29,883 bases of DNA from an uncultured Neisseriaceae bacterium (GCA_937952895.1 CALFYC010000069.1:1-29883); one strand, 5' to 3'; positions 1 to 7,786 are shown, numbered from the stretch's first letter. Notes: a model not told the origin generated them from the sequence alone. Numbers and translations: made by a program.

Positions 1-1
1 A

Positions 2-1819
2 ATTATAAGTGATGCTCTTGATTATAAAATTGCTAAATTAATTGAAGAATATAAGAATAACTTATTAGTCGAAATTTACCCAAGTCAAATTCATAAAAAA
101 ATTAAGCCTAATCAAATTATTTATAATATTGATACCTCAAACATTGATAATTTCTATACTTTATTAATGGCAGAAGTTCTTACTATTGATACTAATTTGA
201 TCTGGGAGTTAATTGATAGCATTAGTCCGTTATCCATTAAAGAACTAGCTCATTTATATTTTGGTGATCGATATAATCAAGTTCAACTAACTGCATTATT
301 ATTCAAATTAACCGACTCATACACAACTTTTAATAATAACTTAAATGGATCATTTAATAAATGCTCGATTGAGGAACAGCAAAAGCGCGAAAATCTTATT
401 AAGCAAACTCATGAGAACGAAGCTTTATTAAAAAAATTCTGTGATAAATTACTATTAGGTGAAAAACCCGATTTTGGTGTTGATATACTTAAATTATTAA
501 CTAAACCAGATAGAAAAAGCATTCCCTATAAAGCACTTGAACAAACCAGTAAATCGTTACAAGTCACTCCAATTGAATTGGCCCATAAAATTGGCTTAAT
601 TGAAAAGTTAGATGATTTTTTTGTTAATTGTTTTTTACAAGAAAATTTTCCATACGGAATCAACTATAGCCCCCCCAATACAGAATTTAATCTTCCAGAT
701 TTACCAAAAAATCTTGAATTAGACATTTTTTCAATTGACGATAGCACTACCACCGAAATTGATGATGCATTTTCAATTCAAAATTTAACTAACGGTTTTA
801 TAATTGGCATTCATATTGCAGCACCAGCTCTCAATCCTAATTTGGGACAGGTAGCAGCTGATAATATATCAACCATCTATTATCCAGGGCATAAAATCAC
901 AATGTTTGATACAGATACTATCGAACAATTTAGTTTAGTTGAAAATAAACAACTTCCCGTAGTTAGCATTTATTTCACCTTGAATAATGATTTGGAGATT
1001 ATTGATAGTAATTCTAAAATTGAGGTTGTAGCAATTAATGCTAACCTTCGAATCGAAGAATTAGAACAAATTTTTAATCAAGATAGTTTAAATCTTAATC
1101 ATGGATATAAATACGAAAAAGAACTTAAATTACTATATAATTTTGCAAATAAATTAGAAGAAAAACGTGGAAAATCTTCAACCAATAAGTTGGCACTTGA
1201 TTATAGTTTTAGTTTTGATAATGATAAAATCGTTTTAAAGCCAAGAGTCAGAGGTAATCCAATTGATAAACTAGTTAGTGAACTAATGATTCTAGCTAAT
1301 GGCACATGGGGACGCATGCTAACCAATGCGTTTATTCCAGCAATTTATCGGGTTAAGCAACCTAATTTTCCAGTAAAAATGACTCTAACACCTAACTCAC
1401 ATTCAACTTTAAATATAGATTATTATACTTGGGCAACTTCACCTCTTAGACGTTCTGCTGATTATATTAATCAACGCCAAATCATCAGTCTACTTATAGA
1501 TAATAAAAGTTATTATAATCCACTTGATCCAGTTTTACTGGAAATTGTAGAGAATTTTGATAGTAAATATGCCAAATATATAGATTTCCAAAATAAGCTC
1601 GAACGCTATTGGTCACTAAGTTATTTACAACAAGAAGATATAAGTCTAATTAATGCAACGATAGTTTATAAAAATAATGCTCAATTAGACGGTTTACCAT
1701 TAGAAATTGATACAGGTGGATTAATTGCTACCAAAGCTAAAGGTAGTCAAATTAGTTTAAAAATATTTAACATTAACCTAGCTAAACTTACTTTTGAATT
1801 TAAAATACTTGAAAGTTAA
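2..1819 (+). CDS. RNB-domain ribonuclease (RNase II/R family), 5' end missing
   Basis: This is a 3'-5' exoribonuclease-type protein. The reading frame is open from base 2, so the gene starts left of the window and the ATG at 167 is internal: the 55 residues before it continue the fold seen in betaproteobacterial RNB proteins, where a small N-terminal domain leads into a helical segment. The RNB catalytic block IDDSTTTEIDDAF lies at residues 190-202 counted from the ATG at 167. It keeps three of the four acidic metal ligands of RNase II as Asp and has Glu at the third, which I believe is usual in this subfamily. Further family marks are GIHIAAPAL, RGNPIDKLVSELMILANGTW and the RNA-gripping TSPLRRSADYINQRQ. 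The protein ends without a recognisable S1 domain. At least 605 residues lie in the window. No terminator is evident after the stop. Confidence 0.85.
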   Translation: MISDALDYKIAKLIEEYKNNLLVEIYPSQIHKKIKPNQIIYNIDTSNIDNFYTLLMAEVLTIDTNLIWELIDSISPLSIKELAHLYFGDRYNQVQLTALLFKLTDSYTTFNNNLNGSFNKCSIEEQQKRENLIKQTHENEALLKKFCDKLLLGEKPDFGVDILKLLTKPDRKSIPYKALEQTSKSLQVTPIELAHKIGLIEKLDDFFVNCFLQENFPYGINYSPPNTEFNLPDLPKNLELDIFSIDDSTTTEIDDAFSIQNLTNGFIIGIHIAAPALNPNLGQVAADNISTIYYPGHKITMFDTDTIEQFSLVENKQLPVVSIYFTLNNDLEIIDSNSKIEVVAINANLRIEELEQIFNQDSLNLNHGYKYEKELKLLYNFANKLEEKRGKSSTNKLALDYSFSFDNDKIVLKPRVRGNPIDKLVSELMILANGTWGRMLTNAFIPAIYRVKQPNFPVKMTLTPNSHSTLNIDYYTWATSPLRRSADYINQRQIISLLIDNKSYYNPLDPVLLEIVENFDSKYAKYIDFQNKLERYWSLSYLQQEDISLINATIVYKNNAQLDGLPLEIDTGGLIATKAKGSQISLKIFNINLAKLTFEFKILES

Positions 1820-2285
1820 ATTTTGTTAAATAACCTCTTTTCTAAAGTATTATGCAAAGATTATCTAATTTAGTTATATGTGATTTACAAAAAAAGATTT
1901 ATTATAAAAACAACTGATTTTATAATTGATCTGACTTTCCAAAGCAATAATCTTATTAACTTGGACACATCTTTTAGATACAAAAAATCCAATGTATTAT
2001 TTAGTTGCAAAAGACAGTGGACAAATTCTAGATATTACTCAAGATATACGGCATCGAAGTACTACTTAAATAATTTTTAATTAATAATTACAAGATTTAT
2101 ATAATCATAAAGATTTTTACCGACTTGGAATTGTCCAAAAATTAATTTTAGCTGTTTGTGATCAAGTTTAGCAATCTGCTATTAGTAAAGTATATTGGCA
2201 AATAAATCATACTAATAAATTGCACAAGTTAGCAAATTTATTGTATTTAATATAAATCTATTAGTTATAAAAATAAAACCTAATT
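1820..2285 (+). pseudogene. probable decayed coding DNA, unidentified
   Basis: This 466-bp gap between two convergent genes has no intact gene. One plus-strand frame starting at the ATG at 1992 gives coding-like peptide pieces broken by stops: a 25-residue piece beginning MYYLVAKDSGQILDITQD, then after three stops LQDLYNHKDFYRLGIVQKL, then another stop and a Trp/Tyr-containing piece ending at 2255. All pieces are in the same frame, which suggests point decay rather than frameshifting. I do not recognise the family. The 66-codon frame at 1880-2080 is a less likely alternative, because it has no ribosome binding site and odd composition. AT-rich noise could also produce this pattern. Confidence 0.3.
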
Positions 2286-3035
2286 TTATACAGGATTATA
2301 TAACTCAATAAATTCAGCTTTAACTTTATATTCATGTTGAATATACTTAGTAAGAGATTTTATACCGTATCGCTCCGTCGCATAATGCCCAGCACCAATA
2401 TAAGCAACTCCACTTTCTTTTGCCATACTCATTGTGGGTTCTGAAGTTTCACCTGTAATATATAAATCTACATTTAATTTAATTGCATCAATAAAAAAAC
2501 TATCAGCACCACCTGTGCACCAAGCAATATTCTTGATTAATTGGTCATTATTACCCAAACAAAGTGAAATTCTGTCTAATTTTTTATCTAGTTGTTTCTT
2601 AAATTTATCCAGGTAAATAGGTTTATTTAATGAACCAAACCAAATTAAATCTTGAACCCCGGTTTTTCCTTTAATATTAATTTTGAGTAAATCAGCTAGT
2701 GATTTATTATTTCCAAATTTATCATGATTATCTAAAGGTAGATGATAGGCATATAAATTAATATTGTTTTCTAATAGTGATTTAAGGCGTTTATATTTAA
2801 TTCCAGTAATGCAATAATCATCTTTATGCCAAAAAATTCCATGATGAACAATAATTGCCTGTGCTTTTTTGGTAATAGCATAATCGATTAAATCCTGATT
2901 AATCGATACTCCAGTAACAACTCTATCGATAGTTTTGGATCCTTCAACTTGTAATCCATTTGGACAATAATCTTGGAACTTGTCTATTGCTAAAAGTTGG
3001 TTAAGTTTTTTTAATAAATCATGGTTATTTATCAC
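2286..3035 (-). CDS. Nif3-like dinuclear metal-centre protein (YbgI family)
   Basis: This is a member of the Nif3/YbgI family of hexameric proteins with a dinuclear metal centre; the cellular role is poorly defined. Visible marks are DYCPNGLQVEG near the N-terminus, the metal-binding IVHHGIFW, the Asp in LPLDNH, and the C-terminal GAGHYATERYG that supplies the last His and Glu ligands. The frame can start with GTG at 3044, but GTG at 3035 is preceded by AGGTG with a 6-nt gap, so I prefer the shorter 249-residue form, close to the 247 residues of E. coli YbgI. It lies 3' of the peroxiredoxin on the same strand, just beyond that gene's terminator, so it needs readthrough or a promoter squeezed into about 30 bp. 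Confidence 0.88.
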   Translation of the reverse strand: MINNHDLLKKLNQLLAIDKFQDYCPNGLQVEGSKTIDRVVTGVSINQDLIDYAITKKAQAIIVHHGIFWHKDDYCITGIKYKRLKSLLENNINLYAYHLPLDNHDKFGNNKSLADLLKINIKGKTGVQDLIWFGSLNKPIYLDKFKKQLDKKLDRISLCLGNNDQLIKNIAWCTGGADSFFIDAIKLNVDLYITGETSEPTMSMAKESGVAYIGAGHYATERYGIKSLTKYIQHEYKVKAEFIELYNPV

Positions 3036-3066
3036 AGTAGACACCTAAAATATATCTCAATGAAGT

Positions 3067-3094
3067 AAAAAAGCTCTACGACAAGTAGAGCTTT
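3067..3094 (-). terminator. rho-independent terminator of the peroxiredoxin gene
   Basis: A perfect 10-bp stem (AAAGCTCTAC / GTAGAGCTTT) with a 5-nt loop is followed on the minus strand by a run of six T. It lies 19 bp beyond the peroxiredoxin stop and about 30 bp before the Nif3 start. Confidence 0.85.
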
Positions 3095-3112
3095 CAATTA
3101 GATTGACTATTT

Positions 3113-3760
3113 TTATAAATCCTTTGAATGACTTGCTAAATAACTAGCAACACCTTCAGAACTAGCTTTCATACCAGATTTACCCTTATTCCATCCTGCA
3201 GGGCATACTTCACCATGCTCTTCAGTAAACTGCAATGCATCAACCATACGAATCATTTCATCAATATTTCTACCCAATGGTAAATCGTTAACTACCATAT
3301 GGCGTACAACTGAATTACGATCAATTAAAAATGATCCACGATATGCAACACCGGCTAACGCTTCTACGCCAAAGTTTTGACAAATTTCATGTGTAATATC
3401 TGCAACAAGTGTGTATTTTACTTGTCCAATACCACCTTTTTCAACTGGAGTATTTCTCCAAGCACTATGAGTAAAATGTGAATCAATTGATACACCAATT
3501 ACTTCCACATTGCGTTGTTTAAATTCTTCAATTCTATTATCAAAAGCAATTAATTCAGATGGACAAACGAAAGTAAAATCTAACGGATAAAAAAATACTA
3601 CTGCATATTTACCTTTAGTTGCATCTTTAAAGTTATATTTATCAACTATTTCACCATTCCCAAGCACTGCGGGAGAAGTAAAATCAGGTGCTTCACGACC
3701 TACTAGCACTTGTGGTGATATATAACCCATTTCACAACCTTCATATGTATTACAACTCAT
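3113..3760 (-). CDS. 2-Cys peroxiredoxin (AhpC/Prx1 type)
   Basis: This is a thiol peroxidase that reduces hydrogen peroxide and alkyl hydroperoxides in the cytoplasm. The peroxidatic cysteine is C66 in FTFVCPSE and the resolving cysteine is C186 in EVCPAGW, so it is a typical 2-Cys enzyme. A GGIG motif (109-112) resembles the GGLG element of over-oxidation-sensitive Prx1 proteins; the C-terminal tail has YL where those enzymes have YF. The start at 3760 is fixed by GGAG 8 nt upstream, giving 215 residues with an N-terminal tail containing two extra cysteines (C3, C9). It has its own promoter and terminator. No ahpF lies beside it, so the reductant is unknown. I leave the symbol blank because ahpC and Prx1-type paralogues are named inconsistently. 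Confidence 0.95.
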   Translation of the reverse strand: MSCNTYEGCEMGYISPQVLVGREAPDFTSPAVLGNGEIVDKYNFKDATKGKYAVVFFYPLDFTFVCPSELIAFDNRIEEFKQRNVEVIGVSIDSHFTHSAWRNTPVEKGGIGQVKYTLVADITHEICQNFGVEALAGVAYRGSFLIDRNSVVRHMVVNDLPLGRNIDEMIRMVDALQFTEEHGEVCPAGWNKGKSGMKASSEGVASYLASHSKDL

Positions 3761-3790
3761 TTTTATTCTCCAAATATTATTAAGGTAATT

Positions 3791-3820
3791 ATTATAGCAT
3801 TACCATGCTTATTCTGCCAA
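3791..3820 (-). promoter_or_regulatory. sigma70-type promoter for the peroxiredoxin gene
   Basis: On the minus strand TTGGCA (3815-3820) and a perfect TATAAT (3791-3796) are separated by 18 bp. Transcription would start about 25 nt before the GGAG ribosome binding site. No clear OxyR-type site was recognised by eye. Confidence 0.6.
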
Positions 3821-3836
3821 GTTTAGTCAAATTTGG

Positions 3837-3901
3837 TAGTGTCTCAGTTTGAATGACAATCCTTTGATAATAGAATATAGACTTCTGAAACTGAGACACT
3901 A
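3837..3901. repeat. MITE-like element with perfect 14-bp terminal inverted repeats
   Basis: TAGTGTCTCAGTTT at 3837-3850 is matched exactly by its reverse complement at 3888-3901, enclosing 37 bp with no coding potential. The outermost bases are TA on both sides, so the unit can be read as a 61-bp element with 12-bp ends flanked by a TA duplication, the target pattern of IS630/Tc1-mariner elements. It could instead be a structured RNA or a protein-binding palindrome. No transposase and no second copy is in the window. Confidence 0.5.
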
Positions 3902-4150
3902 ACTCAAATACTAAGACTTTAACTAGATATATTGTATTATTTACTAAATTTTTACCCTAAAAATTATATTTCAACACTTTTTATTAGTTATAAATTACAA
4001 TAATCAGCCATCTTTTTATTAAAAATTGAAATAATTTTATAAATTATCTCGTCTGGTAAATTATTCAGTAAATATAAGGCTCTAAGTATGTATTAATGCT
4101 AATAAATTATTTATTTAATACAAATAAATTGAAAAAATGCTTATTTGATA
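3902..4150. other. AT-rich intergenic stretch, nothing supported
   Basis: This stretch lies between the MITE-like repeat and the promoter of the small-protein cluster. It is very AT-rich, and I see no gene with a ribosome binding site, no RNA gene and no strong hairpin. A short minus-strand frame at 3988-4100 is discussed under rejected items. Confidence 0.5.
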
Positions 4151-4180
4151 TTGCAAATATTAAAAATGATATGTTATAAT
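4151..4180 (+). promoter_or_regulatory. promoter of the small exported protein cluster
   Basis: TTGCAA (4151-4156), an 18-bp spacer and a perfect TATAAT (4175-4180) face the cluster. The predicted transcript starts near 4187 and has a leader of about 90 nt before the first ATG, longer than elsewhere in this window. Confidence 0.6.
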
Positions 4181-4276
4181 CTCGCCAAAATCTGTTTCAT
4201 CCTTAGTAAAACAAGGGTGGGAAAGTGTTTGCTCTTCTGTAAACTGTTGTTTTATTTTTGTTGAAAAGGATAACGT

Positions 4277-4498
4277 ATGAAAAAATTACTGGCTATCCTT
4301 GTCGCTGGTGCTTTTGCCACTGCTGCATTTGCAGCTGAAGCTTCAGCTCCTGAGGCTACGCCTATGCCGGCTAAAGCTCCTGAAGCTGTGCCTGCTAAAG
4401 CTCCTGAAGCTTCTTCTACTAAGCATGGTAAGAAAAAGCATCAAAAACATCATGGTCACCACCATGCTAAGAAGTCAGCTAGTGAAGCTGGTAACTAA
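4277..4498 (+). CDS. small exported Ala/Pro/His/Lys-rich protein (Asr-like composition)
   Basis: This is a 73-residue protein with a clear Sec signal peptide, MKKLLAILVAGAFATAAFA, cleaved after AFA at residue 19. The mature part begins with Ala/Pro/Glu repeats (APEA units) and ends in a dense Lys/His block (residues 53-67) that includes HHGHHH. The start is supported by AAAAGGA 6 nt upstream. Composition recalls the acid-shock protein Asr of enterobacteria (Ala/Pro/Lys/His, exported); homology is not shown. A role in buffering protons or binding metal in the periplasm is inference only. It is the first of three adjacent genes with near-identical signal sequences. The overlapping frame at 4299-4502 is a shadow. 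Confidence 0.8.
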   Translation: MKKLLAILVAGAFATAAFAAEASAPEATPMPAKAPEAVPAKAPEASSTKHGKKKHQKHHGHHHAKKSASEAGN

Positions 4499-4530
4499 TT
4501 AAAATTTTTATTTTTAGATAGGAAAAAATT

Positions 4531-4665
4531 ATGAAAAAACTATTAATCGCTTTAATCGCTGGTGCTTTTGCTTTATCTGCTTGTTCATCAAACAGTGCTC
4601 CTGCATCTAGTGGCAAACACCACCATAAACACAAGCATTCAGCTAGCGCTGTTAGCGGTAAATAA
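4531..4665 (+). CDS. 44-residue His/Lys-rich lipoprotein
   Basis: This very short gene is easy to miss. It starts at the ATG at 4531, has AGGA 10 nt upstream, and runs 44 codons to TAA at 4663-4665. The N-terminus is a lipoprotein signal with lipobox LSAC (Cys 18). The mature part is only about 27 residues, Ser/Ala-rich, with a GKHHHKHKHS block at 28-37. Codons 11-14 share the same bases as the gene just upstream (GCTGGTGCTTTTGC), so the two look like tandem duplicates that diverged from secreted to lipid-anchored form. Function unknown; metal or proton binding at the membrane surface is a guess. Confidence 0.75.
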   Translation: MKKLLIALIAGAFALSACSSNSAPASSGKHHHKHKHSASAVSGK

Positions 4666-4689
4666 TTGGAACATTGAGGAGTTAAATTA

Positions 4690-4872
4690 ATGAAAAAATT
4701 ATTAATTGCTTTGGCTGCAGCAGCCTTTGTTTTCGGATGTTCGTCTGATAAGGAGCCTGTTGGAGGTCTAGTAGTGGTTAAACATAAGTCTAACTCTAGC
4801 AGTGTTGCAAAAAAACATCATCATAAGAAAAAACATTCTTCAGATGTGTCATCGGCACAAATGGGAAGTTAA
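4690..4872 (+). CDS. 60-residue His/Lys-rich lipoprotein
   Basis: This is the third member of the cluster. A strong ribosome binding site (GAGGAG, 8 nt gap) precedes the ATG at 4690. A lipobox FGC places the lipidated Cys at residue 17. The mature 44 residues begin SSDKEPVGG and carry the block KKHHHKKKHSS (about 41-51), similar to the two upstream genes. It is followed by a terminator, so the three genes probably form one transcript. No enzyme motif is present. I do not recognise a named family. Confidence 0.78.
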   Translation: MKKLLIALAAAAFVFGCSSDKEPVGGLVVVKHKSNSSSVAKKHHHKKKHSSDVSSAQMGS

Positions 4873-4891
4873 TTCTTCGATGGATTTTAAG

Positions 4892-4917
4892 CCGAAAGCT
4901 TATGCTTTCGGTTTTTT
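4892..4917 (+). terminator. rho-independent terminator of the small-protein cluster
   Basis: Perfect 8-bp stem CCGAAAGC / GCTTTCGG with a TTAT loop, followed by TTTTTTATTTT. It stands 19 bp after the third small gene. Confidence 0.9.
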
Positions 4918-4949
4918 ATTTTGTTTTTAATTTTAAGGCATATTTAACC

Positions 4950-5423
4950 ATGCAAACTTTCCCAATGACTAAAAATGGTGCTAAATTACTCGAAGAAGAG
5001 TTACTTCACCTAAAAACCGTCGTTAGAACAAGTGTTATCCAAGCAATTGCTGAAGCGAGAAGCTACGGTGACTTATCCGAGAATGCAGAATATGACGCAG
5101 CAAAAGAAAAACAAGCTTTTGTTGAAGGGCGAATTGCTGAAATTGAAGGCAAGCTGAGTCGAGCACATATTATTGATCCAAGTACTATTGAAAATGAAGG
5201 TCGAATCATTTTTGGTGCTACCGTAAAATTAATAGATTTAGAAAGCGATGAAACCGTATCTTACCAAATTGTTGGTGATGATGAAGCAAATTTAAAATTA
5301 CAAAAAATATCAATTAATTCTCCATTAGCTAAAAGTTTAATCGGAAGAGAAATCGGCACTATAGTTGAGGTTAAAGCACCAAGTGGAATTAGAGAATATG
5401 AAATTGTAAATTTTTCGTTATAA
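4950..5423 (+). CDS. greA: transcription elongation factor GreA
   Basis: GreA rescues backtracked RNA polymerase by stimulating cleavage of the nascent RNA. At 157 residues it matches the E. coli protein (158). The N-terminal coiled coil carries the tip motif GDLSENAEYDAA with acidic residues D41 and E44 at the same numbers as in E. coli, and the C-terminal domain has IIFGATVKL and QIVGDDEA. The frame is open from an ATG at 4902, but that codon lies in the terminator hairpin. The ATG at 4950 gives the family N-terminus MQTFPMTKNGA and has TAAGG about 11 nt upstream. No good promoter is visible in the 30 bp after the terminator. Confidence 0.97.
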   Translation: MQTFPMTKNGAKLLEEELLHLKTVVRTSVIQAIAEARSYGDLSENAEYDAAKEKQAFVEGRIAEIEGKLSRAHIIDPSTIENEGRIIFGATVKLIDLESDETVSYQIVGDDEANLKLQKISINSPLAKSLIGREIGTIVEVKAPSGIREYEIVNFSL

Positions 5424-5500
5424 TTACACTATGGTTTGTGGTAAAATCCACTCCTAGTTACTAGCAACTCACAATTAACAACGTTATTTGAGGAATTTTT

Positions 5501-6025
5501 ATGAAAAAAATTTTAACAACATTATTACTTGCAACATCTAGTTTAGCCGCATTTGCTGATGGCGCTAATTTATACGTCGGAGGTGCCGCTGGTGCAGGTT
5601 GGAATAATACTGCATATCCGGCAACTTCATTCCGTTTAGATGGTGGTTATAACTTTACTGATGCATTTGCTGTTGAAGTTGGTTCTACTGGAATTACCCA
5701 AGCTGGGACTGGAAATAATCAAAGTGTACAGTATTATGATTTATCTGTTAAAGGCACTCTACCTCTTGGTTCAGTATTTGGCTTAGTAGGTCAAATTGGT
5801 GGTGCTTATGCAAGCCCTGGTGTTATTGCTAACCGCTCTGCTAATACTCAATTTATTAATAATCCAGCTGAACAAGCAGGTTGGGATACTTTACTTGCTG
5901 CCGGGGTTCAATTAAATGTGACTCGTCAAGTATCATTTAATTTAATGGATTATTACTATGCAGGTGGTGCTACACCTCAAGGTAATGCCGATATGGTATT
6001 GCTAGGAATTAAATATAATTTCTAA
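5501..6025 (+). CDS. small outer-membrane beta-barrel-like protein
   Basis: This 174-residue protein has a signal peptide MKKILTTLLLATSSLAAFA cleaved before DGANLY. The mature part alternates hydrophobic and polar residues in short Gly/aromatic-rich strands (LYVGGAAGAGW, FRLDGGYNF, AFAVEVGST, YDLSVKGTLP and others) and ends with a terminal Phe in LLGIKYNF, as expected for an eight-stranded outer-membrane barrel of the OmpA/OmpW size class. The ribosome binding site TTGAGGAA sits 6-7 nt before the ATG. It has its own terminator. No ligand or function can be read. Periplasmic lectin-like beta proteins are an alternative. Confidence 0.75.
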   Translation: MKKILTTLLLATSSLAAFADGANLYVGGAAGAGWNNTAYPATSFRLDGGYNFTDAFAVEVGSTGITQAGTGNNQSVQYYDLSVKGTLPLGSVFGLVGQIGGAYASPGVIANRSANTQFINNPAEQAGWDTLLAAGVQLNVTRQVSFNLMDYYYAGGATPQGNADMVLLGIKYNF

Positions 6026-6071
6026 TTATGGTAATAATATGAAATATTCATACTGAGATTTCAATTTAATT

Positions 6072-6105
6072 AAAAAAACACCTTAAATTATTAAGGTGTT
6101 TTTTT
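6072..6105 (+). terminator. rho-independent terminator of the barrel protein gene
   Basis: AAACACCTTA / TAAGGTGTTT, a 10-bp stem with a 6-nt loop, is flanked by A-run and T-run so it can work in both directions. It lies about 50 bp after the barrel gene. Confidence 0.88.
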
Positions 6106-6276
6106 ATTTATTATAATGTTAGATTATTGACTACTCTAGTAAGGGATAACATAGGCATAAACAATTAGATTAATTTACTGCTAATGAATTTTCGTGTGTT
6201 TCCTGTTAGCATCACTCAATCTCAAAATTTTTTCATTAGACCAATTATAGAAAATCTAATTAAAATATTATAATAA

Positions 6277-6306
6277 AATAAAGTGATTAAATTTAATCAC
6301 TTTATT
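6277..6306 (-). terminator. hairpin terminator of the GH18 lipoprotein gene
   Basis: A 13-bp perfect stem (AATAAAGTGATTA / TAATCACTTTATT) with an AATT loop lies 16 bp beyond the stop codon at 6323. The tail on the minus strand is AT-rich (ATTATAATATTTTA) rather than a pure T run. Confidence 0.7.
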
Positions 6307-6322
6307 TTAACAAATTATCATA

Positions 6323-7786
6323 TCAATTAAAATTTTGTGGACATACACCACCATGATAAGTGCCACCATTTGTAGGGCAAGTAATAGAGCTAATTCCAGC
6401 CGCAATAGATGCTATATGGCTACTAAATTGACAACCCTCATCAATATCCTGATTTATACTCCACCCCATTGCTCCATGCAATTGATTATTCTGACTTAAT
6501 ACACTATAGCTAGCAGCTAAAGCAGTATATACAGCATCAGCATTAGCATAAGCTGGGTTGTGCCATACAGTTGCATCTCCTCCCGCAGATGTAGTCACAG
6601 GTTCACCAATAATAAATTTCGTTGACGCTGGAATATTTACATAAGTTTGGCTTTCAACAAAATATGGATAAGCTTCTTGAATGTATTCAGCATCTAACTC
6701 ATTAGTACCATTAATTTGATTAGTGGCAGGCCCTGTATTGTAAGCTTGTAACCATATATAATCAAATCCATGATTTTCGATAGCTTGACTATATATTTGA
6801 CTAGTCCCTGTTGATACCAATGATACTTGTGTTGGATCAGTATTATCAATACTATTAGCCTGTGGTGCTGCGCTAATTATAATGCCTGCTTTTTTAGATT
6901 TTAAAGCTTGAATTAAAGTATCCAATTGAGTTGCCAAACCAGTTTGAGTAAATTCAATGTCAAAATCAAACCCATCTAGACCAAATTCATTTAAAAAATC
7001 AACCATTCTTTGAGCAACAACATCTAAATCATCAGTTGATGATATATTAAAGGTATTATTTGCACCTCCAACTGAAGCTAATACATATTTAAGCCCATTT
7101 GCTTTAGCTTTATCAATATCACTTTTCATCGCATTTACTGCAGCAGGGCAGGTTGCAAAAGTTTCATAATTGGTATATGCTAAAAATTGATTACCATAAA
7201 ATTGAACTGGATCTTCTCCATTTACAACAGCAAATGCTATAACTACTGTATTATATCCTGCTGCCGCAGCTTGAGATATCTCAGTATAAACGCTATGACC
7301 TATCCCATATGAATTTGATAAATATCCAACCATTAACCCACTCTCAGATGAACTACTACTAACATAGTTTACCGTAATTGAAGATTCAGTTGAACCAAAT
7401 ATAAGAGAATATGCTGTACTACCTGATACAGTTGCGTTTGGATCATAGGTTAATAGAAAGGAACAAACTCCACCAGGTGCAATACCAGCACTACATGTGT
7501 TACTTTGTGATGATAGACCAGAAACACTTGGATTAAAATTACTATTGATAGTTCCTGTATTATCACTGCCAATATTTTTTACATAAACAATTTCTGAAGT
7601 TTTATCATTTGGTTGCGTATATAAATTAATACTAGTAACTGGAATACTACATCCAGAATCAACACAAAACTGTATTTGTGTATTTGTAGATGCTCCTCCA
7701 CTAGAAGAAGTTGAACCACCTCCACTATTACAGCCAAACAGAAAAATCGAAATAGTGAATAAAAATAATAATTTTATATTTTTCAT
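6323..7786 (-). CDS. GH18 chitinase-like lipoprotein
   Basis: This 487-residue lipoprotein has a glycoside hydrolase family 18 TIM barrel. Signal peptide and lipobox FLFGC place the lipid anchor on C19, followed by a Gly/Ser linker. Residues about 38-142 form a beta-rich domain with paired cysteines (C41/C46, C98/C108), like the choice-of-anchor or Ig-like modules. The catalytic domain starts at GLMVGYLSNSYG (150), has the SVGG strand motif (238-241) and the active-site DGFDFDIE (271-278) with the proton donor E278. GAMGWSINQD is near the end of the barrel. Chitin or another GlcNAc polymer is the likely substrate. The ribosome binding site AAGG lies about 9 nt before the ATG. It follows the small exported protein by 55 bp. 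Confidence 0.9.
   Translation of the reverse strand: MKNIKLLFLFTISIFLFGCNSGGGSTSSSGGASTNTQIQFCVDSGCSIPVTSINLYTQPNDKTSEIVYVKNIGSDNTGTINSNFNPSVSGLSSQSNTCSAGIAPGGVCSFLLTYDPNATVSGSTAYSLIFGSTESSITVNYVSSSSSESGLMVGYLSNSYGIGHSVYTEISQAAAAGYNTVVIAFAVVNGEDPVQFYGNQFLAYTNYETFATCPAAVNAMKSDIDKAKANGLKYVLASVGGANNTFNISSTDDLDVVAQRMVDFLNEFGLDGFDFDIEFTQTGLATQLDTLIQALKSKKAGIIISAAPQANSIDNTDPTQVSLVSTGTSQIYSQAIENHGFDYIWLQAYNTGPATNQINGTNELDAEYIQEAYPYFVESQTYVNIPASTKFIIGEPVTTSAGGDATVWHNPAYANADAVYTALAASYSVLSQNNQLHGAMGWSINQDIDEGCQFSSHIASIAAGISSITCPTNGGTYHGGVCPQNFN

Noticed and set aside
3988..4100. Minus-strand peptide containing LNNLPDEIIYKIISIF, reminiscent of an F-box
   Set aside because: It has no start codon or ribosome binding site, is about 30 residues long and lies in very AT-rich DNA where such Leu/Ile patterns arise by chance.
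4299..4502. 67-codon Leu-rich frame overlapping the first small exported gene
   Set aside because: It is an out-of-frame shadow; the signal peptide and ribosome binding site support the other frame.
6184..6273. 29-codon plus-strand frame MNFRVFPVSITQSQ in the gap before the GH18 terminator
   Set aside because: No ribosome binding site or promoter, and no recognisable features.
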